DNA from: an uncultured Eubacteriales bacterium
GTDB taxonomy: Bacteria; Bacillota; Clostridia; Christensenellales; Aristaeellaceae
Assembly: GCA_900548145.1 (NCBI GenBank)
Contig: URJB01000075.1
Span: 1 to 8,814, forward strand
Direction of reading: 5' to 3'
DNA: 8,814 bases
In this document: piece after piece, positions 1-6,886 of the stretch
How positions within the stretch are numbered: the stretch's first letter is position 1
How the letters are laid out: every line of letters starts with the position of its first letter
Position numbers and translations under genes: made by a program
Notes under the pieces: generated by a model
What the model was told of the DNA's origin: nothing
Database searches by the model: none
What the model saw: only the letters and a program-made list of their open reading frames with translations

Positions 1-25
1 GTCGCCGTGCCGCTGGCTTTCTTTG

Positions 26-74
26 GTACTTTCTTTCGAAGCGAAAGAAAGTACTGCCCCCCTCGGGGCGGCAG
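26..74. repeat. Two back-to-back hairpins
   Basis: GTACTTTCTTTCG (26-38) is perfectly complementary to CGAAAGAAAGTAC (42-54), giving a 13-bp stem with a 3-base loop. A second hairpin follows at once: CTGCC plus CCCC (54-62) pairs with GGGG, a bulged C and GGCAG (65-74). The A/T-rich first stem stands out from its GC-rich surroundings. There is no T-run after it, so it is unlikely to be a simple terminator. It looks like a dispersed intergenic palindromic repeat; that it is dispersed is inference. Confidence 0.75.
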
Positions 75-83
75 CCCCACCGT

Positions 84-106
84 CCGCGCCGTAGTCGGCG
101 CGTCAA
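84..106. repeat. Repeat module A, inverted copy at 8672-8694
   Basis: The 23 bases here match the reverse complement of 8672-8694 at 21 positions, with the central 16 bases (84-99) identical. The module contains a 7-bp stem, CGCGCCG (85-91) with CGGCGCG (96-102), around a TAGT loop. Shorter diverged relatives (GCCGAAGTCGGCG-like) lie at about 184-199 and 229-244 on the same strand. Confidence 0.75.
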
Positions 107-129
107 TCCCCCCGGCGGCGGCAGGAGGT

Positions 130-145
130 TTGCGCCTGCGGGCGC
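130..145. repeat. 16-base direct repeat, second copy at 362-377
   Basis: TTGCGCCTGCGGGCGC occurs identically at 130-145 and 362-377. Each copy can fold, since GCGCC pairs with GGCGC. A second short direct repeat, CTTTCCGCTCGCC, occurs at 155-167 and 305-317. The two pairs have different spacings (232 and 150 bases), so this is not a simple tandem duplication. Confidence 0.7.
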
Positions 146-316
146 ACCAAAGTTCTTTCCGCTCGCCTTTTGGAAACCTTCGAGCACCGAAAGTCGGCGA
201 GAGACCCATAAGACGGCAAGTCCTAATTCGCGCCGAAGTCGGCGTGCTAAGCCCCTGACGGATTTTTTACAGCAAAGTTAGCTTACACCGCTGCTTGCAG
301 GGGGCTTTCCGCTCGC

Positions 317-333
317 CCCCTGCACCCCTTCGG
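317..333. repeat. Repeat module B, inverted copy at 8744-8761
   Basis: The module CCCCTGCACCCCTTCGG is found as its reverse complement at 8744-8761 with one extra G in the G-run. It is one of three modules shared in inverted orientation by the two flanks of the gene block. Confidence 0.6.
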
Positions 334-380
334 GCCGCCCCGGTACATCGCGACAAAAAGCTTGCGCCTGCGGGCGCGCG

Positions 381-403
381 GGAGCTTTCCTCGGGGCAAA
401 CCA
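381..403. repeat. Repeat module C, inverted copy at 8594-8615
   Basis: The 23 bases here (core GGAGCTTTCCTC) match the reverse complement of 8594-8615, with one substitution and one single-base indel. This explains why the right-hand copy, read on the + strand, resembles the GAGGAAAG core of RNase P RNA. Confidence 0.7.
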
Positions 404-459
404 TTGACGCATCGCTCCCCCCTGATGGAAAAATTCGTTTCCCCCATCCCCTTTTCCCC

Positions 460-468
460 AAAGGAGGT
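460..468 (+). promoter_or_regulatory. Ribosome binding site of coaE
   Basis: AAAGGAGGT lies 10 bases before the ATG at 479. It fixes the start just before the P-loop and rules out in-frame starts further upstream (TTG 362, ATG 425). Confidence 0.85.
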
Positions 469-478
469 CTTTCCCCCC

Positions 479-1084
479 ATGAAGATCATCGCCCTCACCG
501 GCGGCATCGCCTGCGGCAAAACCACACTGGCAAATATGCTCCGTGAGCTGGGCGCGCCCGTCATCGATGCGGACGCCATCAGCCGAAGCCTGACCGCCCC
601 CGGCGGCAAGGCCCTTCCCGCTATCCGGGAAACTTTCGGCAGCGAAGTCTTCCAGAATGACCAGACCCTGAACCGGGCCGCGCTGGCCGCAAGGGTGTTC
701 CAAGACCCGGAACAGCTGCAAAAGCTCAACAACCTCACCCACCCGCTCATCATCGCTCAGATGAAAAGCGAGATTGAGCGCTGCCGGAAATCCGGCGCGC
801 CCGTCGTTGTATTGGATGTGCCGCTGTTGTTCGAGGCCGGCCTTGACCGGCTGGCGGACGAAACGGTATGCGTTTCCGCGCCCCTGCCGGTGCAGCTGAA
901 GCGGCTCATGACCCGGAACGGCCTGACGGAAGAACAGGCCATGGCCCGCATCCAAAGCCAGATGCCCTTGTGTGAAAAGGAAAAGCTGGCCGACCGAACC
1001 ATCTCCACCGACTGTCCGCTGGAGGAGCTTCGCGCCCGGATGGGCCGCCTCTACCGGCAATGGCTGGAGGAAGCCCAAGCATAA
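479..1084 (+). CDS. coaE: Dephospho-CoA kinase
   Basis: This cytoplasmic enzyme does the last step of coenzyme A synthesis, ATP-dependent phosphorylation of the 3'-hydroxyl of the ribose of dephospho-CoA. The 201-residue product has the usual family length. It starts MKIIALTGGIACGKTT, with a Walker A P-loop at residues 8-15 (G8, G13, K14, T15). DAD follows at 30-32, then the CoaE signature of Asn-Arg-Ala with a VFQDPEQL segment and the Leu-Thr-His-Pro motif (H88), then LDVPLLFEAG at 112-121, typical of the CoA-binding/lid region. The start has a strong ribosome binding site. The stop overlaps the ribosome binding site of the transglycosylase gene, whose ATG is 10 bases on, so the two are very likely cotranscribed. 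This is the one clearly housekeeping gene in the window. Nothing looks broken. Confidence 0.97.
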   Translation: MKIIALTGGIACGKTTLANMLRELGAPVIDADAISRSLTAPGGKALPAIRETFGSEVFQNDQTLNRAALAARVFQDPEQLQKLNNLTHPLIIAQMKSEIERCRKSGAPVVVLDVPLLFEAGLDRLADETVCVSAPLPVQLKRLMTRNGLTEEQAMARIQSQMPLCEKEKLADRTISTDCPLEELRARMGRLYRQWLEEAQA

Positions 1085-1094
1085 AGGAGAGCCT

Positions 1095-2759
1095 ATGATC
1101 CATCCCCCCTATCCCCTCCGCTGCCCGGACGACGACAGCGGCGCGCCCGTTGATTATTCCTACGTGTCCTCGGTGAACGAAGGCCGCAGGCGGGCCCAGC
1201 AGAAGAATATCCACGAGGAGGACGAGCAGGCCGGGCCCCGGCCTCTGATCCGCCACCGGGCCGACCCCTACGACCGGGAGCGGGTAGACGCTTACGGCAC
1301 CCGCGCGCCCATGCGGTATCCGGAACGCACCGGCACCGTGCAGATGCTGCCCACCCGGGAGGAAGAAGCCATCCCGGAGAACCCCTACGACCGCCCCGCC
1401 GCGCGCCGCAGGAGCCAGCCCCAGCCGGAGCCGCAGGTCATCGTCACGGAGGACGGTTCCCAGTTCGATCCACCCGCCATGGCGAAATTGCCCGAATGGT
1501 ACCGGGTAGCCCAGCAGAACGCCTCCACCACCGACGATCGGATGCGTCGCGCCCCCAAGGTGCAGGCCGCACCCCGGGTGGAAGTGGAGGAAGATGACCA
1601 GCCCGTGCAGTATGATCCGCTGGGCCGTCCCATGGCCCGGCGGGCGGAACCCCGGCAGGAGCATCGCTTTCAGGGTTCCGCCGACCGCTACGCCGAGGCG
1701 GGCTATCCCCCGGAGCTTCTGCAGGAGCAGCGGGAGCTGGATGAAAAGCAGGAAGTTATCTCCCGCCGGCGCCGGCACGGCGCGCAGCAGGCGGTCAGCG
1801 AGGGGCGGCAGGAGGAATACCGGCGCAGCCTGAGCGGAGAGCCGGCCCCCGACCGGCGCTCCTATCCCCCCAGCCGGGAGGAGTACGCCTATCGCCGCCA
1901 GCTGACGGAGGAAGAACGCCAGCGCCGGGCCCAGGCGGCGGAAGAAGCGCTTGCCCAGCAGGAAGCCGCCCGAAATCGCGGGCAGGCCTACCGGCAGGCA
2001 GCTCAGGCTTGGGGCGCTCCCAGTGAAACAAGGGAAAATCCCTACGCTTCCCCTTATGAAGTGCGGAAGGAACCCCGCCGCGCCCCTGCCCGGCTGGAAG
2101 AGCCGGAAGAAGAAACCGCGCCCCGGTTCCGCATCCCGTGGCTGGGCATCGCCGTGTTCGTGATGGCAGGCCTTGCGGTGGGGCTGTGGCTGATGCAGCT
2201 GAATTTTCAGGCCCAGACCCGGCAGGTAGTGCAGGAGCGGGCGCAGGCGCGGATCACCATCCGGGAAAAGCACCCGCTGGAATACCGGGAGCTGATCGAG
2301 CGGGAGGCCCGCAAGAACAACCTGAATCCGGCCTTTGTAGAGGCCATCGTCTTTAACGAAAGTTCCTTCCGCACCGGCGCGGAAAGCAGCGTCGGCGCAC
2401 GGGGCCTGATGCAGGTCATGGAGGACACCGCCGCCGACATCGCCAAGGCGCTGAATGTGGAAAACTATTCCTTCGATCTGCTCTACGACGCGGAGACCAA
2501 CGTGACCTTCGGCTGCTACTATCTGGGCAAACTGAGCCAGCGCTTCCGAGGAGACCCGCTGCTGGTGGCCATGGCCTATCACGCCGGCGGCACTCAGGTG
2601 CAGAACTGGCTGAACACCTCCCTGTACAGCGCCGACGGCCAGACCATCCTGTTGGACAACCTGCCCGACGGCCCCACCAAGCAATATGCCATCCGGGTCA
2701 AGCGGGACTTTGCCATTTACCGCCGCCTGTACTATGACGCTTTGGAGGATGACGCATGA
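1095..2759 (+). CDS. Membrane-anchored lytic transglycosylase, SLT domain
   Basis: The product is 554 residues. Residues 1 to about 345 are a low-complexity, probably disordered cytoplasmic region rich in Arg, Glu, Gln, Pro and Tyr, with short recurring ENPY elements. One membrane helix spans about 349-370 (WLGIAVFVMAGLAVGLWLMQ). The extracellular part is a goose-type/SLT (PF01464-like) domain that would cleave the MurNAc-GlcNAc bond of peptidoglycan to give 1,6-anhydro ends. Visible motifs are NESSF with catalytic Glu at about 422, GARGLMQV near 433-440, and AYHAGG at about 494-499, where most relatives have AYN. No signal peptide is present, so the topology is type II (N-in). The start at 1095 was chosen because AAAGGAGA at 1083-1090 precedes it; upstream in-frame codons would run into coaE. 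The stop overlaps the next gene by ATGA, suggesting translational coupling. The domain call is firm; the role of the long tail is unknown. Confidence 0.92.
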   Translation: MIHPPYPLRCPDDDSGAPVDYSYVSSVNEGRRRAQQKNIHEEDEQAGPRPLIRHRADPYDRERVDAYGTRAPMRYPERTGTVQMLPTREEEAIPENPYDRPAARRRSQPQPEPQVIVTEDGSQFDPPAMAKLPEWYRVAQQNASTTDDRMRRAPKVQAAPRVEVEEDDQPVQYDPLGRPMARRAEPRQEHRFQGSADRYAEAGYPPELLQEQRELDEKQEVISRRRRHGAQQAVSEGRQEEYRRSLSGEPAPDRRSYPPSREEYAYRRQLTEEERQRRAQAAEEALAQQEAARNRGQAYRQAAQAWGAPSETRENPYASPYEVRKEPRRAPARLEEPEEETAPRFRIPWLGIAVFVMAGLAVGLWLMQLNFQAQTRQVVQERAQARITIREKHPLEYRELIEREARKNNLNPAFVEAIVFNESSFRTGAESSVGARGLMQVMEDTAADIAKALNVENYSFDLLYDAETNVTFGCYYLGKLSQRFRGDPLLVAMAYHAGGTQVQNWLNTSLYSADGQTILLDNLPDGPTKQYAIRVKRDFAIYRRLYYDALEDDA

Positions 2760-4312
2760 AAAAACGGCTTCTGGCACTTTTGACGGTTCTTTGCCTGCTT
2801 TTCGGCCCCGCGGCTTCGCGGGCGGAAAACGTGGGCGATTCGCTGGTGGTGGGCATGGTGTCCACCCGCACCGCGGAGATCCGACCCCTGACCCCTCAGG
2901 AGGCGGGGATGGTGTCCCTGTATAACGTGGTGTACGAAAGCCTTGTCACCGTGGACGACAACGGCATTCCCCAGCCCTATCTGGCCGAAAAATGGGAGGA
3001 GAGCAACAGCGGGGAGACCTGGACCTTCACCCTGCGGGAAAACCTGCGTTTCTCCGACGGTTCGGCCCTGACCGCGGACGATGTGGTAGCCAGCGCCCAA
3101 TACCTGCTGACGCTGGCAAAAAATGAGGAAGCCGAGGACAACGGCTTCTACCAGACCCTGCGCTACACCATCAGCTCCATCAGCAAGGCGGACGAGCGCA
3201 CCGTCATCGTCAAGGCCGCCCGGAAATACTACGGCGTGCTTTACAGCATGACCTTCCCCGTAGTGCCCGCGGCGCAGGTGGAGCAGGCCAATCCGTTGGG
3301 CAGCGGCCCTTATGTCATCAGCGCCTTTGAGCCGGGCAGCTATATGCAGCTGGACGCCAACGCCAACTGGTGGCAGACTCAGCCCCAGGTCCAGCAGATC
3401 ATGGCTTCATTTTTCTCCAGCAATAAGGAACTGATTACCGCCTACGAATACGGCCGGGTAGACACGGCCTTTACCCGCTCGGTAGCCGCCGCCCAGTACA
3501 AAAGCGGCATCAGCTCCCTGTCCATCGCCTACAATACCCGGCAGATGGAATGCCTGCTGATGAATCATCAGACCTTCCCCATGGAAAGCCTGAAGGTGCG
3601 GCAGGCCATCCGATATGCCATCAACGTCAACCAGATCTCCAACAACGTGTACATGGGCATGACGCTGGATTCCGACGCCATGGTGCCCTCCAACAGCTGG
3701 CTGTACGACGAAAGTTTGGAAAGCAGCTTCGTTTACAACCCGGACATGGCCCGGCAGCTGCTGGAAGAGGACGGCTGGACCGATCTGGACAACGAAGGCC
3801 CGCTGGACAAGATCGTGGGCAACGACGTGAAGCACCTGTACCTTCAGCTCATCACCTATGAGGACCCGGACAACGACGTGCGCTACGAGACTGCCAACCT
3901 GATCGAGGAAATGCTGGCGGAAGTGGGCATCGGCATCAGCAAGACCACTGCCGTCAGCTATCAGGACATGCAGAGCAAGCTCCAGAGCGGCGCTTACGAG
4001 CTGGCCCTGTGCGCCTTCCAGATGGACGTGGTGCCCGATTACGGCTTCATGCTGCGCAAGGGCAACACAGGCAACTACATGCGCTACGTCAGCAACGATA
4101 TGACCGATCTGATCGACCAGCTGCGTACCTGCGAAAATCAGACGGATTTCGCCTATGCCTCCATGGCCATTCAGCAGCAGTTTGCCAACGATGTGCCCCT
4201 GATCTGCCTGTTCTACCGCACCGGCTCCGTGCTGACCCGGAAAATGTACACCACCGTGCGCAACATTCGGGAATTTGAGCTGCTGCGGGGCATTGAGGCC
4301 TTTGGCCGATGA
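2756..4312 (+). CDS. Secreted family 5 (oligopeptide-type) solute-binding protein
   Basis: The 518-residue product has a signal peptide (MKKRLLALLTVLCLLF, probable cleavage after ASRA at residue 23). Its mature part is typical of the SBP_bac_5 / OppA-DppA family. The clearest signature is AEKWEESNSGETWTFTLREN followed by RFSDGSALTADDVVASAQ, near residues 80-122. The length is normal for a complete binding protein. Family members usually capture oligopeptides, including murein peptides, or nickel, for an ABC importer. Two things are odd: there is no lipobox cysteine at the cleavage site, although binding proteins of Gram-positive bacteria are normally lipoproteins, and no permease or ATPase gene is nearby. 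GGAGG at 2744-2748 and the 4-base overlap with the transglycosylase gene point to coupled expression, so a role in sensing or handling wall-derived peptides is possible. Ligand unknown. Confidence 0.93.
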   Translation: MKKRLLALLTVLCLLFGPAASRAENVGDSLVVGMVSTRTAEIRPLTPQEAGMVSLYNVVYESLVTVDDNGIPQPYLAEKWEESNSGETWTFTLRENLRFSDGSALTADDVVASAQYLLTLAKNEEAEDNGFYQTLRYTISSISKADERTVIVKAARKYYGVLYSMTFPVVPAAQVEQANPLGSGPYVISAFEPGSYMQLDANANWWQTQPQVQQIMASFFSSNKELITAYEYGRVDTAFTRSVAAAQYKSGISSLSIAYNTRQMECLLMNHQTFPMESLKVRQAIRYAINVNQISNNVYMGMTLDSDAMVPSNSWLYDESLESSFVYNPDMARQLLEEDGWTDLDNEGPLDKIVGNDVKHLYLQLITYEDPDNDVRYETANLIEEMLAEVGIGISKTTAVSYQDMQSKLQSGAYELALCAFQMDVVPDYGFMLRKGNTGNYMRYVSNDMTDLIDQLRTCENQTDFAYASMAIQQQFANDVPLICLFYRTGSVLTRKMYTTVRNIREFELLRGIEAFGR

Positions 4313-4336
4313 CGGGCCGGAAAGGGGAACGACATC

Positions 4337-5248
4337 ATGTGGATCAAACGGCTTGCGGCGGCGCTGACCATCTGCTGCCTGCTGGTTTCGGCAGGCGGCG
4401 CGGCCCTCGGGGAGGAAACGGATACCCCCATCCCCGAAGGGGAGCGCCCTGCCTTTGTCCAGCGCCTTCTGGACGTGGCCCGGGGCGAGCTGGGCTACGC
4501 CGAGGGGGCGCAGAACTACACCAAATACGGCGAATGGGCCGGCGACCCCTATGCGGAGTGGTGCGCCGAGTTCATCTGCTGGTGCGTGGATCAGGCCCAG
4601 CAAAGTCTGGGCGAAGACCTGCTCAACGTGGTCTACCCCAACTATTCCGGCCAGAACACGGGCCGCAACTGGTTTATCAAGCGGGGCCGTTTCGTCTACC
4701 GCAAGGGCGTCTGCCCGGACTGGGGCGCGCAGTGGCTCCGGGACGCGGATCACAATTTAAGCAAGAATGAGTTCATCCCCCGCTCCGGCGATCTGGTGTT
4801 TTTCAGCTACAACGCCGCCGGAGACACCGACCATGTGGCCCTGATCGAATACTGCTCCCGGGGCGCGGAAGGCAACGTGTACCTGCACGTCATCGAGGGC
4901 AACAATCCTGACCGGGTGCAGCGGAAGGTCTACCCGCTGGATAACAGTCAAGTGCTGGGCTTCGGCCTGTGCGAAGATTTGGTGGACACCACCATGCGCT
5001 CCGGCAACGAGGGCGACAAGGTGCTGACCCTTCAGCAGGACCTTTATCAGCTGGGCTTTCTGGACGAGCTGCACCTGACCGGCGCTTACGGCTCCCACAC
5101 TCGGGCGGCAGTGATGGCGCTGCAGCAGGAATTTCTGCCCGGCCATGCCGTCAACGGGCTGGCCGACCGGGAGACCCAGCAGCTCATTGCCCGGCTCCTG
5201 CGCCAGCAGTTCTGGGACGACCCGGACAACTGGCTGGTGGAGGAATAA
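4337..5248 (+). CDS. Secreted CHAP-domain cell-wall hydrolase with peptidoglycan-binding domain
   Basis: The product is 303 residues. An N-terminal signal peptide (hydrophobic core AAALTICCLLVSAGGAAL) probably ends near residue 25. A CHAP / NlpC-P60-like amidase domain covers about residues 40-195. The likely nucleophile is Cys76 in EWCAEFICW, the general base His166 in TDHVALIEY, and the third polar position lies in IEGNN (about 187-190). A PG_binding_1 (PF01471-like) domain follows at about 223-285, recognisable from GDKVLTLQQDLYQLGFL, TGAYGSHTRAAVMALQ and VNGLADRETQQLI. The enzyme would bind peptidoglycan and cut either the stem peptide or the amide to MurNAc; the exact bond cannot be read from sequence. 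AAAGGGG at 4321-4327 supports the ATG start. It lies 24 bases after the binding-protein gene and probably shares its transcript. Confidence 0.92.
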   Translation: MWIKRLAAALTICCLLVSAGGAALGEETDTPIPEGERPAFVQRLLDVARGELGYAEGAQNYTKYGEWAGDPYAEWCAEFICWCVDQAQQSLGEDLLNVVYPNYSGQNTGRNWFIKRGRFVYRKGVCPDWGAQWLRDADHNLSKNEFIPRSGDLVFFSYNAAGDTDHVALIEYCSRGAEGNVYLHVIEGNNPDRVQRKVYPLDNSQVLGFGLCEDLVDTTMRSGNEGDKVLTLQQDLYQLGFLDELHLTGAYGSHTRAAVMALQQEFLPGHAVNGLADRETQQLIARLLRQQFWDDPDNWLVEE

Positions 5249-5296
5249 CCAGATTTCTCCGTCCTTTCCCGTCTGTACGAATCGCCGAAAATAGTG

Positions 5297-5302
5297 TACA
5301 AT
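5297..5302 (+). promoter_or_regulatory. Possible promoter -10 element before the caspase gene
   Basis: TACAAT lies in the 93-base gap after the CHAP gene, one of the few A/T-rich patches in the window. At 17-18 bases upstream the -35 region (near 5273-5279, CTGTACG) matches TTGACA poorly, so this is a weak call. A start of transcription near 5309 would leave a leader of about 33 bases before the TTG at 5342. Confidence 0.35.
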
Positions 5303-5328
5303 AGGCGTTGTGCATCCATGAGACGGGG

Positions 5329-5335
5329 AGGAGGG
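5329..5335 (+). promoter_or_regulatory. Ribosome binding site that places the caspase gene start at TTG 5342
   Basis: AGGAGGG, within a longer GGGGAGGAGGG purine run, lies 6 bases before an in-frame TTG at 5342. The alternative in-frame ATG at 5318 is upstream of this site and has no ribosome binding site of its own; the GTG at 5294 overlaps the possible -10 element. Confidence 0.65.
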
Positions 5336-5341
5336 AGACGC

Positions 5342-6859
5342 TTGGCGCTTCGCAGAAGGTTCGCTTTTTGGCTGGCGCTTTTCTGCCTTGCGGCGCTTTG
5401 GCCTTTTCCTGCCGTCCGAGGCGAGGAAGCCTCCGTCCGCCGGGAGCGGGCGCTGCTGATCGGCGTGGACGATTTTGTCACCCAGCCCAGCGCCTACCCC
5501 AGCTCCACCAACAACGTCTATGCCATGCAGGAAATGTTCCAATCGGCAGCGACGCCGCTGGAAAAGATCATGGTCCCCGCCGAACCCGTTTCTTCCGTCG
5601 AGCAGCTGACAGAGCTGATCCGGCGGGTTTTCGGCGGTGCGGAGGCCGGGGACGTCAGCTACCTGTATATCAGCACCCACGGCCTATACGACCCGGAAAA
5701 CGGTGTGGAACCTGCCTTGCTTCTAAGCGACGGCCAGACGGAGAACCGTCTGACCCCCAAAGCGCTGGAAGCCGCCTTCGATGGCATTTCGGGCACGAAG
5801 GTGCTCATTCTGGACGCTTGCAACAGCGGCGCTTTCATCGGCAAGGGCATGACCGAATGGGACGAGCCGCCCTGCTTTCTGGGGGACGATTTCAAGGTCA
5901 TCACCTCCAGCGGCGCCCGGGAGGAAAGCTGGTACTGGAGCGCCGGAGAGGACGAACCGCAGAACGACCGGCAGGGGGCGTTTTATTTCACGCAGGCCCT
6001 GTGCGACGCGCTCAGCGCCGCCTGCGGCTACCCGGCCGACCAGAATCACGACGGCAGCATCACCCTGAAGGAGCTTTACGACTACCTGCTGCTGAACCAC
6101 GCCGCCTCCACGCCCCAGGTCTATCCCCAGAACGACGATTTTGTGGTCTTCCGTTACGACCTGTCGGAGCCGCTGCCCACGGGCCTTTCCCGCTCCCCCA
6201 TCATGGACGTGACCTTTTCCGACCTGATCCTGGATCGGGACAGCCGGGAGATCACCATCGAATACATTGCTATGCGCCCGGTGCGGGTGGCCTATCAGCT
6301 GGTATACCGCCGGGAGGGCCGGTGGGAGTTTGAAAACGCCCAGCTGATCTACGATGACTCCGAGCGCTTCTCCGCATTCGGCGATCAGGAGGGCGCGGTC
6401 TCCGCCGGGTGGAAGCAGCGCACCCTTCGGCTGGACGAGCTGGCCGACGACGCTTACGGCTACGCGCTGGTGCAGCTGGTCAGCATCGACCGGGGCAAGC
6501 TGCGCGTCCACGCGGGCCGGGTGCTTTGCGTATTACCCGAGGAAGAACCGTCCGCTCCCACCGTAGAGATCAGCGGTTCCTTTGCCCCGGAAACCGGGCG
6601 GGAGCTGGCGGTATTCGTGGGACACAATTCTCCCTGTTCTTTGAGCGTAGCCATTCTCGACGAGGAGGGGCAGGTGGTGGAGCGTCTGTGCCACCGCCGC
6701 TCTACCCGGCCTATGGGACTGGCGGGAACGACCCTTTACTGGGACGGCAGTCTGCGGGACGGTTCCCCCGCCCCGGCAGGCACGTACCGCGTCCGGGCCC
6801 AGATCCACTGGAAGGATCAGACCCTTTCCGTGGAATCGGGACCCTTTGAAGTGCAATAA
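5342..6859 (+). CDS. Secreted caspase-like (C14) cysteine peptidase with EF-hand loop and FlgD-type Ig domain
   Basis: With a TTG start the product is 505 residues. An Arg-rich N-terminus and hydrophobic core (FAFWLALFCLAALWPF) form a signal peptide ending near residue 27. The caspase fold follows: RALLIGVDDF and a NNVYAM segment, then the His of YLYISTHG (H113) and the Cys of LILDACNSGAF (C160), which form the catalytic dyad of clan CD. Residues 233-244, DQNHDGSITLKE, fit a canonical EF-hand calcium loop. A beta-rich stretch occupies about 285-410. The C-terminus (about 418-500) resembles a FlgD-type Ig domain, with LSVAILDEEGQVV and a WDGSLRDGSPAPAGTYRV ending. The family cleaves after basic or acidic residues, which cannot be told here. 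The protein acts outside the membrane. If ATG 5318 were used it would gain eight residues (MRRGGGRR). It sits between a wall hydrolase and a glycosyltransferase; its substrate is unknown. Confidence 0.88.
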   Translation: MALRRRFAFWLALFCLAALWPFPAVRGEEASVRRERALLIGVDDFVTQPSAYPSSTNNVYAMQEMFQSAATPLEKIMVPAEPVSSVEQLTELIRRVFGGAEAGDVSYLYISTHGLYDPENGVEPALLLSDGQTENRLTPKALEAAFDGISGTKVLILDACNSGAFIGKGMTEWDEPPCFLGDDFKVITSSGAREESWYWSAGEDEPQNDRQGAFYFTQALCDALSAACGYPADQNHDGSITLKELYDYLLLNHAASTPQVYPQNDDFVVFRYDLSEPLPTGLSRSPIMDVTFSDLILDRDSREITIEYIAMRPVRVAYQLVYRREGRWEFENAQLIYDDSERFSAFGDQEGAVSAGWKQRTLRLDELADDAYGYALVQLVSIDRGKLRVHAGRVLCVLPEEEPSAPTVEISGSFAPETGRELAVFVGHNSPCSLSVAILDEEGQVVERLCHRRSTRPMGLAGTTLYWDGSLRDGSPAPAGTYRVRAQIHWKDQTLSVESGPFEVQ

Positions 6860-6886
6860 TTTTCAGCCAGACAAGGAGGCTTCACC

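Larger units (their letters stand above)
1..478. other. Intergenic repeat mosaic upstream of coaE
   Basis: I see no convincing gene in this stretch. It is built from short GC-rich modules, many of them self-complementary. Examples are a double hairpin at 26-74, a CGCGCCG...CGGCGCG hairpin at 85-102 with diverged relatives near 184-199 and 229-244, and short direct repeats at 130-145/362-377 and 155-167/305-317. Open frames run through it, but they carry no recognisable motifs and lack a ribosome binding site. A run of six T at 263-268 follows the 231-244 hairpin (CGCCGA/TCGGCG), but 18 bases lie between them, so it is not a standard terminator. Several modules recur in inverted orientation in the 3' flank of the window. 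No clear promoter for coaE could be picked out. Confidence 0.7.

Noticed and set aside
231..268. Possible Rho-independent terminator (CGCCGA/TCGGCG hairpin then six T)
   Set aside because: Eighteen bases separate the stem from the T-run, so it does not have terminator geometry.
404..434. Possible coaE promoter with TTGACG at 404-409
   Set aside because: No acceptable -10 hexamer lies 16-18 bases downstream (the region reads GGAAAAAT), and the -35-like bases sit just after repeat module C. Too weak to list.
362..478. N-terminal extension of coaE from TTG 362 or ATG 425
   Set aside because: It has no ribosome binding site, runs through repeat DNA and would put 39 or 18 unrelated residues before the P-loop. 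The AAAGGAGGT at 460-468 places the start at 479.
906..2777. Long minus-strand open frame of 623 residues opposite the transglycosylase gene
   Set aside because: It is a GC-rich antisense shadow: low-complexity translation, no recognisable domain and opposite a clearly real SLT gene. The same applies to the long minus-strand frames opposite the binding-protein, caspase and glycosyltransferase genes.
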